Source: Bugula neritina | Lineage: Eukaryota; Bryozoa; Gymnolaemata; Cheilostomatida; Bugulidae | DNA length: 64,000 bases | NCBI GenBank assembly: GCA_964035545.1 | Contig: OZ037766.1 | Span: 16,074,722 to 16,138,721, forward strand | Direction: 5' to 3' | Shown: positions 26,701-38,623 of the stretch, in pieces | Numbering within the stretch: the stretch's first letter is position 1 | Layout of the letters: every line of letters begins with the position of its first letter | Made by a program: the position numbers and the translations under genes | Notes under the pieces: model-generated | Told to the model about the DNA's origin: nothing | Databases searched by the model: none | Seen by the model: only the letters and a program-made list of their open reading frames with translations

Positions 26701-29700
26701 GGACCAGGTTCTCCTTTTGTTCCATTTGCTCCAGATGCACCAGGTTCACCCGTCGTTCCAGGCCAACCTGCAAAACCCCAAATTGCAATACTGTAATAAC
26801 AAATTTATAGCTATAAAAAGATTGTTCTAGAGTATTGTGTTTAAAACTATAATGTGCTTTTGTTTGAAGGCAACCAGTTCTATCAAAACTTTGAGTATGT
26901 TAAATCGGTTTTCATTTAATTACCAACTAGCTGTCATATCTAAACACATTATCGCATTGAACCAAAGCATCGTATTATATTCAAATTATTTAGTGTTACT
27001 ATGTTGACAATACAAATCTCATATACCTTGATCACCAGGTTCCCCTTTGGTACCATCTACTCCAGGAATTCCTGGAAGACCATCACTACCAGGTCTACCT
27101 CCTTCTCCAGGTCTTCCAATAGCACCCAAATCTCCTTTCTCACCTTTCTCACCCAAACCAGCCATACCCTTTTCCCCTGTAACAAAGTGTCAAATTAGTG
27201 AGGACTTTTATCTTTCTTCTGGACTAGCAGGATTTTTAATAACTATTTTAATATAAAATATTTAAAATTGACTATTTTTACCAAAAAATGCTTGGAGTTG
27301 CTGTTTTCTTACAAACAATAATTTTTACAGTTTGAGCATGTCTTGAAATATTATTCTATGGCAGGTGACCTCATTAACTTTTAACTAGCGTTCTTTTAAA
27401 ACTAAAAAATAAGTAATTGAAACGTAATGAATATGTCATTCTAAATACCTCTAACTCCTGGATAGCCGATTGCACCTCCCTCTCCCTTTTCTCCTTTAGG
27501 TCCACTGTTGCCGTCAGAACCTGGTTGCCCAGGTTCTCCAGGTTCACCATCTTGTCCAGGCACTCCTGGTGTTCCAACACCAGGCTCACCTTTTACTCCA
27601 GGATCTCCAAGATCTCCCTTTTCACCTTTCTCCCCAGCTATTCCAGGTGGACCTAAAAGCGTAGTCATATATAGAAATGTATTATCATGTAAGACAAACA
27701 AATAATTAGCATGTGAACACTCACGCACTCACTTTCTGTATCAATATTCAACACAACTAGGCTCTCCGGGTGCTCACCTAAAGCACTTGGGCTATAAACA
27801 TGTTTAGTTCTAAATCTTTTTTTCATCTTTAAATCACAAAACATATATGCATGTATCTTTTTATTTTCAATATTTATGAGTAAAAATCAACCATTATCTG
27901 AGAATATTTATTTGAAAATATTAATTGTCTCAAACACTTATGCAACATAATATGATTACCTTCTGCACCATCTTGCCCTGGAATTCCATTTTCTCCTCTG
28001 TCTCCTTTCATTCCATCAGTAGCAACTCCTGGTTCTCCCTTTTCTCCTTTATCTCCATTTTCACCTGATGATATTCACGCGATATTATTGTTGCGTTTAT
28101 ATAACACGTATTATAACTATCTTATGAGAACTATGATTTTAACACATACACACACGCACACATGTACGCACCCTCACACGCACCCACACATTATTGGCGA
28201 GTATTGAATTAGTAGACAGATAACTGTTGTCAACTTCTTTTCTCCAAAAAGCTATTTTCTATTTAGACATAAAATTAAGTTATAGGCAGCTACTAGAAAA
28301 TAGTAGGTATGCGAATGTGATTTTTGAACTATATTTTTGTTTCAGTTTTATACTGTTATCTTTAAAAAGACAGCTGGTAAAAAGCTTTTCTTTCACAACC
28401 ACATCAAATAATGGATAGCATTTATAGTTTGAAGATCAAGTGTTCAACAAATACTATTATGCTGTGTTTTATTCAAACCAATAATTGTTTTAGTTATTGA
28501 AAACATGTAGAGATGGAAGGTACACCAGAAATAGTTCTTAAGTAAGAATTTCAAGTCTACTACATTGCAAACAAACTCAGTACCTACATCAGAAACCCTG
28601 ATAATAACTAATCTATAGTTTCAGCACACGGAGTGTTTTACAATATAAGATTTATTTACCATTTATTCCATCTATTCCATCTATACCAGGCACTCCATCC
28701 TTTCCTGGATCTCCTTTCATACCATCATCACCTTTTAGCCCTCGTTCACCTGCATCTCCTTTCTGACCATCTTCTCCAGGCAGACCTATAAGTCCTTGTG
28801 TACCAGGTGCCCCTACAGTCATCCACACCACAAACTAGTAAACATGTTCTAGTTAGCAGCTTACACTGCATGGGATTGCTAATATTATGTCATTTGTTAC
28901 TTATTAAGCAAGCGGCGGATGAAAAAGTATTTTTCTGCTGAAGATGCTTTGATTATAATAGACTAAACTCTTCTGACATATAGTCAATAAGCAAAATTGG
29001 AATAAATTCTTACCCCCTGTTCATTTTTAGTTTTCAACTATTTTTTTTACCAAAATAACCAACACAATTTTTATAATATATTTTGATAAGTTGTTATACA
29101 ATGCAAAATTTTGAATTTAGTCATCATCAAGCTTTTAGCTGGAAATGAGAGTATATATAAATTTATATCTTATACTCTACATGATCTAGAGCTGAAAAAC
29201 TGTACTTATTTACATAAATGTATGATAGTATAAATCTTAACGTAAATATATTATGTGTGGAACTGTTTCCATTACCTGGTTCTCCTTTAGCTCCTTCAAA
29301 GCCAGGAATGCCATCAGCACCTGGGTCACCAACACCTGGCTCACCTTTCTCTCCCTTTTCACCTGTGAGAGGGGGAAGTGTTTCACCAACTTCACCTTTA
29401 TCTCCCTGCATAAAGCAAAGATCTGACCCAGTTTAGCATTACTAATATTTTACAATATGGAATCATACCAATACTTGAACTGACACCACTTCCTACTTTT
29501 CTAATTTACCATTTGAGGTATTAAGTAAAATGGCTAATATTCCACACTCAGATCTGGTATGTAACACCAACATGTTCATCGTGTACTTTATTTCAAAAAG
29601 CATAAATACATAAAAAGCAACTGCTCCCCGAGCACATTGCTCATATAGTAGTTTGACTGGCCCTTTGCTAATCTAAAGTTTAGACTACAAAATGGTGCAA

Positions 29701-32700
29701 GACTGCAAATAGTTATTATGATTTCGTAATTGTGAACACCGACCATTTTAAACATGCTGTAACAGTTGTTAACTAGCAACTAGTCCAGTACCAAGCTGTA
29801 GCCTATAATTTGGGAATTGAACTCACACAAAAAAACTATGCTGCACAACAATATTGCATATGAGAGCAATGATCTTTGACAATTACAGTTAATACAGCAG
29901 AAGTGCATGACTGCGTAGCACAAGAGTGTACCTTAATAGATATCCCAGGCACTCCTTTTGGTCCAGGCTCTCCAGGCTCTCCTTTCGGTCCTGCAATACT
30001 AGTTCCATTCATGCCTGGTTCTCCTTTTGGGGAGTCGATAGGGCCGGTTGTATCACAGGGACAGATACCAGCTTCACCCTACAATAATGCATGTTGAAAT
30101 ACGAACATATCATACATTGAAATTTGTAATGATGTAGTAAGACGATACACTATAATGGTACGTAATGATTACACAATGTGGTAATACATAATGATAACAC
30201 AATGTGGTAATACATAATGATAATACAATGCGTAATACATAATGATAACACAATGTCATAAAGCAATGCTGTATTATGCCAATGTCATATTGTACATTAT
30301 ATACAAATGCTAATATAAGTAATAAAACAATATTATAATGCAGTATAATAATACAATGTAGGACAGCATACACAATAGTTTTGAGCTCAACTTACGAAAT
30401 GATACAGAAGAAGAATAAAATATCACTCATATCCATTATTTAAACTTGTGTGGCAAACCAAAAATTTAAATAACTAAACTTCTTCAATTTTTATGAACTT
30501 TGATGAGGAGTAGCTATATAGTTAAAATTTTAGTAGGAATATTATAATTTCTTTTGCTAGATTGTTCATATTATATAGAACACAGGCTTTTGCCATTTTC
30601 ACCTTTACTGCTCATATTTCATATCTATACAGATCTAGCATTAAACTATAGCAAGACTGTCCAGAGGTGAGCTGTTTGTTTTGTTCTGGTAAATTGTGAG
30701 TAAAAGCTGAACAATTGAAATGAGCTAAGGGCTTGGAAACATATAATTTGTAGGCTTACCAATCCAAGAGGGATTTCCCATAACTTGAACAAACTTAAAT
30801 TATATATTGTTGGTAATGCTTTATGAAAGTTAGGTGTCTTTAGGACTAAGTCTACACCACACTATAGGAGTGATAAACTATTACAAGAGTGCTTGAAAGT
30901 GAAGTTCACAGTATTCCTTAAGGCCTGGCCTAATGCTCGTGAGAATCACACGAAACTCGTGTGACGATTTTCGTGAGTTATCCTCTCGTTTTGACCAGCC
31001 GCACACTCGTCGGCCGAAACACATAATAAATAGTTCGTGAATGAGTCTCGCACGTGATACAAACAGCAGAAAATTGCCAAACAGTGAAGCGTGGTAGAAA
31101 TGAAATAATTACTATTGCTAAAATTCTATTGACCAATCAAATGGTGCTTATCACTAATTGCGATTTTTCGTCCAACAAAGACAATTCCATTTGGATTTCC
31201 TCAAGTTTGTGTTTTCATGTCAAATAGATGATTTTGTGTGATTCTCACGAGTGTGTGGCCAGGCCTTTACAGCTATTTTGGGCCACAAAAGATTAAAAAT
31301 TCACAGATAAACAAAGAGGAGATTATTCCTCATCTGCTAAATATCAATTGTATGCCATATAGTATATTTTCTATATGTAAACTAATATTTGGATGGTTTG
31401 TGCTTCATGTATGACTTTGGTCATGTTTTTAAGAGAAAGTATACATACCTTATCTCCCTTGCTTCCATCTTTACCCATTATCCCCTACAAGAAAACACTG
31501 AGGGTGAGTAAACAGTGCTGTGAGCTCTACTAATAATAAACAATAAATAATCACGATGTTAAAATTAAAATATTTACACTAAGTTAGCATACAAGCCAGT
31601 TCAAAGTTAGAGAATTAATTCAGGAATCACCAACATTATTTTAGGTGCATTTGGTGAGGGTAGCAGCTATACATAATTATGGTGTAAAAAGCTGTGAAAT
31701 ATTTCAAAATGTTAAAACAGGAGATCAAGAAGTTAGCTTAATAATCTGTACTATACTACAACCATACTACAACATTATCATATTTATTATTAAATCAATA
31801 TGTAGAATGCATAAGCAAACATTAGTAAATAAACCTACCTTTGCTCCATCACAGCCAGGCAACCCATTGATACCAGGACGGCCAGGATCTCCAGCAGCAC
31901 CCTATAGCAAAATATTATTAAGTTGTCTTTTTTAATAATATATCAAGGTATGATGTCTATGATTTCAACAGCCTAAGTTCTTTAATTTTCATAGTAAATT
32001 TTTGTTTGAGTTGAAATTTTTATGAGAACATAACTTCTTTTTCCACATTTCTAGTCTAAAACGCATGCTTTTCCCAAGTTATCCATTACAGCAGCTACCT
32101 CACAGCTGTGCGGTGAAACACGTTACATTTCTACTGCAGTTGCAAGAATAACTTCTTGCAGCAGGCACTTGCTATTTCATTATTTAAGAACATCAAACAA
32201 CTTAACCTTCCAGGTTTAAGTAACTTGGCTGCATTATCTTTAATGAGCATACAGAAAACACAGCTACCCTCTTGTGTTGTAAACCAGTTGGTATTTCAAT
32301 TTGCAGTGAATAGAATTATTATACTTAAGTTACTGCTGTTACATGCATTTACAGATACTATTATGTATACTGACTGGTGTGCCGTCTTTTCCAGGTACTC
32401 CTGCTGGTCCCATTCTTCCCTGCAAGTAGAATTGGGTATTGCGAAGATAAGCTAAGATATAATACAACAATGATATATTTTAGGGCAGTTTGCCTGGTTA
32501 TTAAACTCCAGACAAATTTAATGGCAATGAATATTAACAGGCAGAGTGTGCTAGCTTTTGTATGCATACATTTAATTACAGAAAACAGGCAAATTGTAAA
32601 ATATAATTGTAAGTAATAAATTGCTTTTGGTTAATTGTTTTTCAAACAGACTTTCTTATTGTTTTTAACTTACAATTCTAGCAGATGTATATAAATATAC

Positions 32701-35700
32701 AGACAAGCATGGTGTGCCAAAGTTTGCAAGGGCTTACAAATTTACGTAGATTCTATAACAAGGGATGTTAATTATATATGAACACACCTCACATATGTAT
32801 GTTATTTGTAACCAGACTAAAAAGCCTCACTTTAATTTCTAATAAAGTAGGTTCCCCTTCAGTACATAAGCACATACACCACATGTTCAGGTTAGAAAGC
32901 AATTTTGGGTATGATTTCAAGGCTGACGAAACCTTTTTCTCCATTCACTAAGCTGGGTGTGTGGCGTTGGTTTTAATTTTTAATAATATTTATCTCGTTA
33001 AAACTGTAAAGGAAGTGCCTGCTCCTTGTACTAAGTATAGTCTTTGCTGGTAATAATAAGATAGTATTATTATATCCAGGCAATCACAGCTTGCTGATTT
33101 ATTGAAACTGGACAAAAGCTGATGTTAAATAACTTGACACACATAACGTCACTAAACTTTTAAAACAATGTTGAATAGTCAGTGTAAAGAACTAAAATAG
33201 CTAAAGACTGACTGTTAGAAACATGACTGGCTGTCCATCTAAACATCAACAAGCATGATTAACATCTCTGTTTATATACACTTGGTGCACATACTTTACT
33301 GATGAAAAGGAAAACTAAATGTTTCATTGTTTAACATTTAAATGATATGGAACTTTGTATTTGCACGTGTATTACAATATTTTGTCTTATCTTGTCATAC
33401 AAATATTATATCATGATATACTTGGAGCATTTATTAATCTGTTGCAGAGAACTACATAAATAGTTACTTTTACATAGAATGACAAGGCACTTTAATGATC
33501 AGTGCCAAAGTCAAGCCTAGTATATAATATTACATTATAATAAGACTGACTTCCATTCAAATTAGACTTTTCAACTTGCTGGCATTAAATGGACTAATTA
33601 GTAATTAGATTGTTATGAATATTACTGGTTGCTCATATCTTTCTTTCTCTTATGCCAGGTGAAAGTTATTGTAATGAGCATTTCAAAAAAGTAGTTATGT
33701 AGGCTTTAAAACAAATTAGTTGTTCATACCAATTATACATTACTAGTGCTTTTCTGTTACGTGAGTAATGAATTGCTATATAATAAGGTTAATGAGAAAT
33801 AGAGCAAAAACAACTGTTATCATTTTTCTTCCAGTAGATTTAATTGTCAGGGTATCATTGCCCGCAATTTCTTTTAAACCTGATATGTTGTACTGGTAGA
33901 GATAACATAATACTGCAATAGCTGTTTCATACTGTGGTAATATATACATGCACACTGTACGCTGTGAACATTCACTACAATCCGCTCACTTGTTTACAGT
34001 TTAAATACTTATTAACTCTAGTGTAAAGAAACCATCATTTGTAAATAGCTTTAACTAATTTTTGTATTGATAAAAAGGAATGCTTTAATAACAAAAACTT
34101 TTTATGCAGATTTTTCCTATAAAATGGTTTGTCTCTCATCATAACAAAAGGAATATTTTTGGTCAGCCTTTCTTCACCTAATCTCAACTTATTAGATGCA
34201 GAGCTAATATCTTGCATAGACACAATGAACTTATGAAAGAAAAACTAAAATTAAAGTCTTTTAGTCAGGCTAGGGACTGTAGATTCTCTCTTTAATAAAG
34301 CTTAAACGTAGCTTTAGGCCTTTACTGTATCACAGGAAAAATTTCTAATGGGTGCATTTCCTGACACTATCGATAGCCTTGCTAGGACTTCGCCCATCAG
34401 TCTATTAAATGTAGTCACTGAGCAACAACTTATTATTTAATAAAAATTCTAAACTATATTGAATTATATAGATTGTTCTAAAACCCTGCAGACTCCCTTA
34501 TGAAAAAACAGTTTTTTCCTAATATTTTAAGTAGGTAATACTGCTTGAAATTGTCAAATGTTGTTATAGATTTGCTATCCGGCTATTTATTATAAACCAG
34601 TGGTCATAAAATGAATATAACCTAACTAGTATATATATTACTACTTACAGTGTATCCTTGCACACCACGGTCTCCCTTTAACCCCATTTCTCCCTTTAAA
34701 CCTTGGCGGCCAGGCTCTCCAGGAACTCCTACAGATCCCGGAATGCCTTGCGAGCCCTCTGGCCCGAGCTCACCCTTTAAACATGAAATACAAGTTCTAA
34801 ACACGAAAATAATGTATGCAGCAATGACTAACAGGCTGAAACGTATCTATAAAACAAGAGAGATTTTAATTCAACTTTTTAGCTTGTACCTCTACGTCTG
34901 TAAACTCTAAATCAATTTGATAGGTTAGTGTACATGTAAGGAATTTGTAACTCCAATGTACAGATCCCGGTCCATAATGTACAAAATATTTTAAAAGTTC
35001 TGAAGATCTATATTAAGACACACTGACTGTATGGATAAATTAAACACACTTGAACTAGTAGAATTGTAAAGTTTATACTCACTGGTACACCCCTAGGCCC
35101 AGCAACTCCAGGTGGTCCCTGCATTCCCTATCAACAAAAGATCATTAAACTAAAATAATAATTGTACAGCATAGTTGCCTTATGATAAATAATAACACAT
35201 TCAGCTATAGCAAATTAGTGTACTACAATTATTAGAGCCCATCTTCTGTTGGGCCAATACAGCTTTAGAATGTAAAAATATGTCTATCATTATACAGAAA
35301 TAGGTTGCCTTATTAGCAAAAGCAAAGTTTAAGCAATATTTTTAATACAGACCTGCATAGTGTTTGAATATATTATGTTCATAATGCATTGAAGTACATA
35401 TTGAGATTAACATGAGTAAACATGTGCTGTATAAATATTAGTCTGCAAGATGCAAAAGTATATAAGAGAAAATCTCGCTAGACTTTGTGTTCACGTGGCA
35501 GCTGTGAGAAGATTGCTTGCAGAAATAACCTTTCATAAGCAAACGTTCAACCCCAGCAGTCTGGAATGACTGTCAAGTGATGTGGCTCCAACAGGTGTTA
35601 TGTATGTAGACATTACTATGATGGAAGTAAATTTTACGAAACTGGTAATTTGATATTAGTTTAAAACCATAGTATGTTGATAGACTACATAGTCTTCCAA

Positions 35701-38623
35701 TGTCTACTACTTTTTTTAAAAATATTGATGACTATTTAATGAGTGTAGATTCAACTTCAGCACATTGTCAATTTAAAACAATTTGTGTTTTAAATAATAT
35801 TATATTATATAGTAACTTTTAAAAAAGGTTATGCTAAATATGTTTGATCTACTATTCAAGATGCCATTTGCTATTTTGGTATTTCCTGAGCACTGTGCTA
35901 TAAGACTCGTACTGCAACTGTTTTCATAGATAACTTGAAAAAGACATTTAGTCATAAACCTAACAAAAGTATTCATTGTTGTATTTCAATGATAACTGCT
36001 GACTTATGTAATATTATGTCATGTCGCCTATATTTGACCTGATGAGCAGTACAGTGCTCTATTGTGACGCATGTCTGTATTATATGGAAAGTATGTTTAT
36101 ATTGTAGGAAGCTTCACGAATGTAGAAAAGAAACTGCAAAAAGTACCTATTAGAGGAAGAATAAAACAAAAGCTAAGTGTTACATGGCATAGGTAGATCT
36201 TGATCACGTAATGCAGCAGTGAAATTCACATAAGAGTTAGTGTAATACTGTGCTACTGTATAGGTATCTGAGTAATGTAACTAGCACAGTAAATGTGTTA
36301 ACAAACAAGCACCTGTCTTCCATCCAGTCCCGGCTCTCCGGCGACTCCCGCTGTGCCCTTCTCTCCTTTCTCACCTCTTTGCCCTGCTTCTCCTGGTCGA
36401 CCCACTTGCCCTCTTTCACCCGCATTACCAGGTCTTCCTTGAACACCCTAGTGATTATAAATAACATTCCATATAAGAGAACAAACAAAAATTTGTAGTC
36501 AGGTTTTGCCTTTATTTGATTAAAAATGGTGTTGGTATTTAGTTAAGCAAGGGTAATTAATTAAAAACAGCAGCCAAATGGCTTTTTAGTTAGGACAGAG
36601 AAAGTTTACTTCAGTCAGGGAATGAAGAATGATGTCCCAAGAGCATTGCCAATCAAACATTAAAACTTTAAACCAAGTGATTATACCATATTGTTATGGC
36701 TTTGCAAAGCTCACACTTATTGAGCAATAGTACTTACTCTGTCACCTTTTATCCCAAGACATTTGCATCCTCCTAGACACTGCGGATTTTGTGTGACAGG
36801 TGAGATTGTAGAAATCTGCAAATCATAAAAAGTTTTCCAGTAAGTTATATAGCCTACTCCCTCATTATAAACTCATTATATGCAGTAAGATAATGCTCCC
36901 ATTTCTCATGTATAGAATTTATATAGTAGAAAAGTGTACAACAAATTCATTTATATTTGAGTTTGCTTCTACAGAGAGGAAGAGAGAAATTCAAAATTTT
37001 CCTATAAGTACAGCTACAAAACTGATCAGAAAAATTGCAATAAGTAAATCTGTGACACTTCAAAAGAATAGTGTCAGTGGAAGCAGCTCTGAAATTAGAT
37101 TATTCAACATCATTTATAAGTCAGCATAGCTCACTATTCATTGTACTCAGCAAGATATCTACACATTTGAGTAGCAATAAAACTTTCATATCTGTTTATT
37201 TTGAGGCCCAATCTGACTAGATTACATAAAGATTGTATATACCTGCAGGCCAGACATTCATCTAATGACTATATTTTATTACAAGAGTAAGTGAGAGGCC
37301 CATAAAACCTTCAGGCTAATTGGCTCATACTAAATGAAAAAGAGACACTTACATTGGCTATGGGACTGATTGTAGTGGTTGTTGCGTTAGGTAAAGTTGG
37401 GAAAGTTGCGCCTTCAGGAAGATCGCCACGTTCCGGAAAAGCCCCATTTTTGGCGGCTGACGGATCAGCAGCAGCCGAATCGCTGCTGAATAATGTACTC
37501 AAAGTGAACTGAGCTGAAAGTATACAAATCCCATGTTAATGATTAAACAGATGTTTAATTCTGATTTGCTCAAAAATGAGCTTTAAATAATTTATAGTTT
37601 CAGATGATTTCACCAGTTTAAATTCAGCAAGTCTGGTTGAGGACGCATAAATATAAACATTAAGCAGTTCAATTTTCGAAATTATACATAGTTGAGCAGC
37701 TTTTGAAGCGAAATTTGTATTAACACATTTCACAATTTAGTATATGTGTGCACAGTGTGGGCTGTTTGCAATTTCCAATTAAAATTGCAAAATTACTTGA
37801 ATATTACTCTAAAGGCACACCTGTCAATACTATTAGTAACTGTTTCAGGTTAAATAAATGTTTTGTCCTTAACAAACACATCTAAATTATAAATTCTTAT
37901 TTAGTTATATATAACCAGCATGTCAATAGCATATTATAGCTAAGGCCATTTAATCCAAAAAATATATGGAATTTTTTTTCAGGTTTCCATCAGTGCATAA
38001 AAAGAAAATTGTAATAAATAATAACCTATAATAAACTTTTCTAAAACAGTAGAAAATTTTATATAAAATTAAAAGGAGCTATACCTATATAGAAATATCA
38101 TCAATTTGTAAACTTATTCAACAGATTGCCTTATGGGTTTTTCTAATAATACAGTGGACGCTCCCTTGTATAGATTACACACAAACAGGTCACCCTTCTT
38201 TAAAATGAGTGGTTTATTTGTGAAACACGCGGTCAGATATTATTTTAAAAACCATTTGGGTAGTTCTTTCAACTTGTACTGCAAAATCAATCCACTTTTT
38301 AATATGTTTTGTACTTGGCTAATTTTTAATGTTCAAAAAAGAAACATTTATAAATATTAGCATAGTTTATGTAACCAGATCTTCAGTTCAATAAACTAAG
38401 GGGTACTCTTTCGATTGCAAATTAAATGGCTGTTCTGCATGCTCAATCGAACATTTGAAATTTCACGAAGCCAAACGTCTATTAAACTCAAAAGCAATCG
38501 AATTTAACTTTGTTTCTACATTCATAAATGCCCGTGACAATTTAGATAGCCCATGCATAATCACCTACCATTTGCCGGAAATGCAAAGACAACAATCCAA
38601 CAGCTAATGTAACACAGCCTCAT
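20715..38623 (-). CDS. Type IV collagen alpha chain, complete
   Basis: Basement-membrane collagen subunit, secreted and assembled as trimers. Twenty-seven exons, 5' to 3' on the minus strand: 38569-38623, 37353-37513, 36738-36815, 36313-36447, 35083-35127, 34649-34774, 32375-32419, 31839-31901, 31449-31484, 29932-30078, 29276-29405, 28660-28812, 27960-28064, 27449-27652, 27027-27176, 26678-26767, 26095-26219, 25263-25470, 24770-24880, 24296-24376, 23216-23329, 22948-23106, 22384-22596, 22012-22212, 21651-21802, 21236-21374, 20715-20968. All phases join; 1160 codons with TGA. Order: signal peptide ([18 protein letters not shown]), Ser/Thr/Ala-rich segment, 7S-like Cys cluster (CLGGCKC), interrupted Gly-X-Y helix, NC1 domain with 12 Cys. 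Typical chains are about 1650-1800 residues, so this one is short or I missed exons. Many helix exons split a Gly codon (phase 1). Alpha1 or alpha2 type is not decided. Confidence 0.93.
20718..22141 (-). other. Collagen IV NC1 domain (exons 24-27)
   Basis: Two tandem C4 repeats. The first begins [17 protein letters not shown] and includes [12 protein letters not shown] and [18 protein letters not shown]. The second runs from [20 protein letters not shown] to [14 protein letters not shown] and SRCNVCQL. Twelve cysteines fit the conserved disulphide set. Adjacent Met residues (TMMPV) sit where the sulfilimine-forming Met93 is expected; lysines (LKGDTWKEK) lie near the region of its partner. The junction between exons 26 and 27 encodes a glycine run (GGT/GGA codons); the donor at 21236 is weak (GTCATT) while a stronger one (GTTAGT) at 21240 would need a different acceptor. 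Confidence 0.9.
26345..26600 (+). repeat. tRNA-derived SINE-like repeat, second family
   Basis: It begins GAGCAGTGGTAGTTTAGTGA, an A-box-like start, and about 40 bases later has a B-box-like CATAGTTTCAAACCCC. The unrelated body follows, with a fairly A-rich 3' end containing AATAAAAATGAGG and a poly-A run. It lies in a collagen IV intron, antisense to the gene. The body does not match the 52.6-kb repeat, so it is treated as a separate family. Ends are approximate. Confidence 0.55.
28141..28192. repeat. Imperfect (CA)n/(CACG) microsatellite
   Basis: About 50 bp of CA-rich simple sequence (ACACATACACACACGCACAC and similar) in a collagen IV intron. Interrupted, so probably old. Confidence 0.8.
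30161..30258. repeat. 26-bp tandem repeat, about 3.7 copies
   Basis: The unit TAATACATAATGATAACACA plus ATGTGG recurs with few changes, in a collagen IV intron. Copies start near 30182, 30208 and 30233, with a degraded copy before. The array also keeps long minus-strand frames open, which explains an apparent open frame there. Confidence 0.8.
30921..31266. mobile_element. MITE with long terminal inverted repeats and TTA target duplication
   Basis: 346 bp inside a collagen IV intron. The left end AGGCCTGGCC is followed five bases later by CTCGTGAGAATCACAC; the right end is the inverse (GTGTGATTCTCACGAG, then GGCCAGGCCT), about 35 bp of inverted repeat with a few mismatches. TTA flanks it directly on both sides (30918-30920, 31267-31269). 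A 3-bp TTA duplication is the pattern known for PIF/Harbinger elements. No transposase frame is inside, so it is non-autonomous. Confidence 0.88.
32420..34648 (-). other. Collagen IV intron 6 (2.2 kb)
   Basis: The longest collagen intron in this model. I looked for Gly-X-Y coding sequence on the minus strand (CC-rich plus strand) and saw none. No bounded repeat recognised. Confidence 0.6.

Noticed and set aside
30110-30373. 87-codon minus-strand frame
   Set aside because: It is kept open by the 26-bp tandem repeat and encodes only a repetitive Tyr/Leu/Cys pattern.
22278-36498. Plus-strand Pro/Ser-rich open frames
   Set aside because: They are complements of Gly-X-Y collagen exons on the minus strand.
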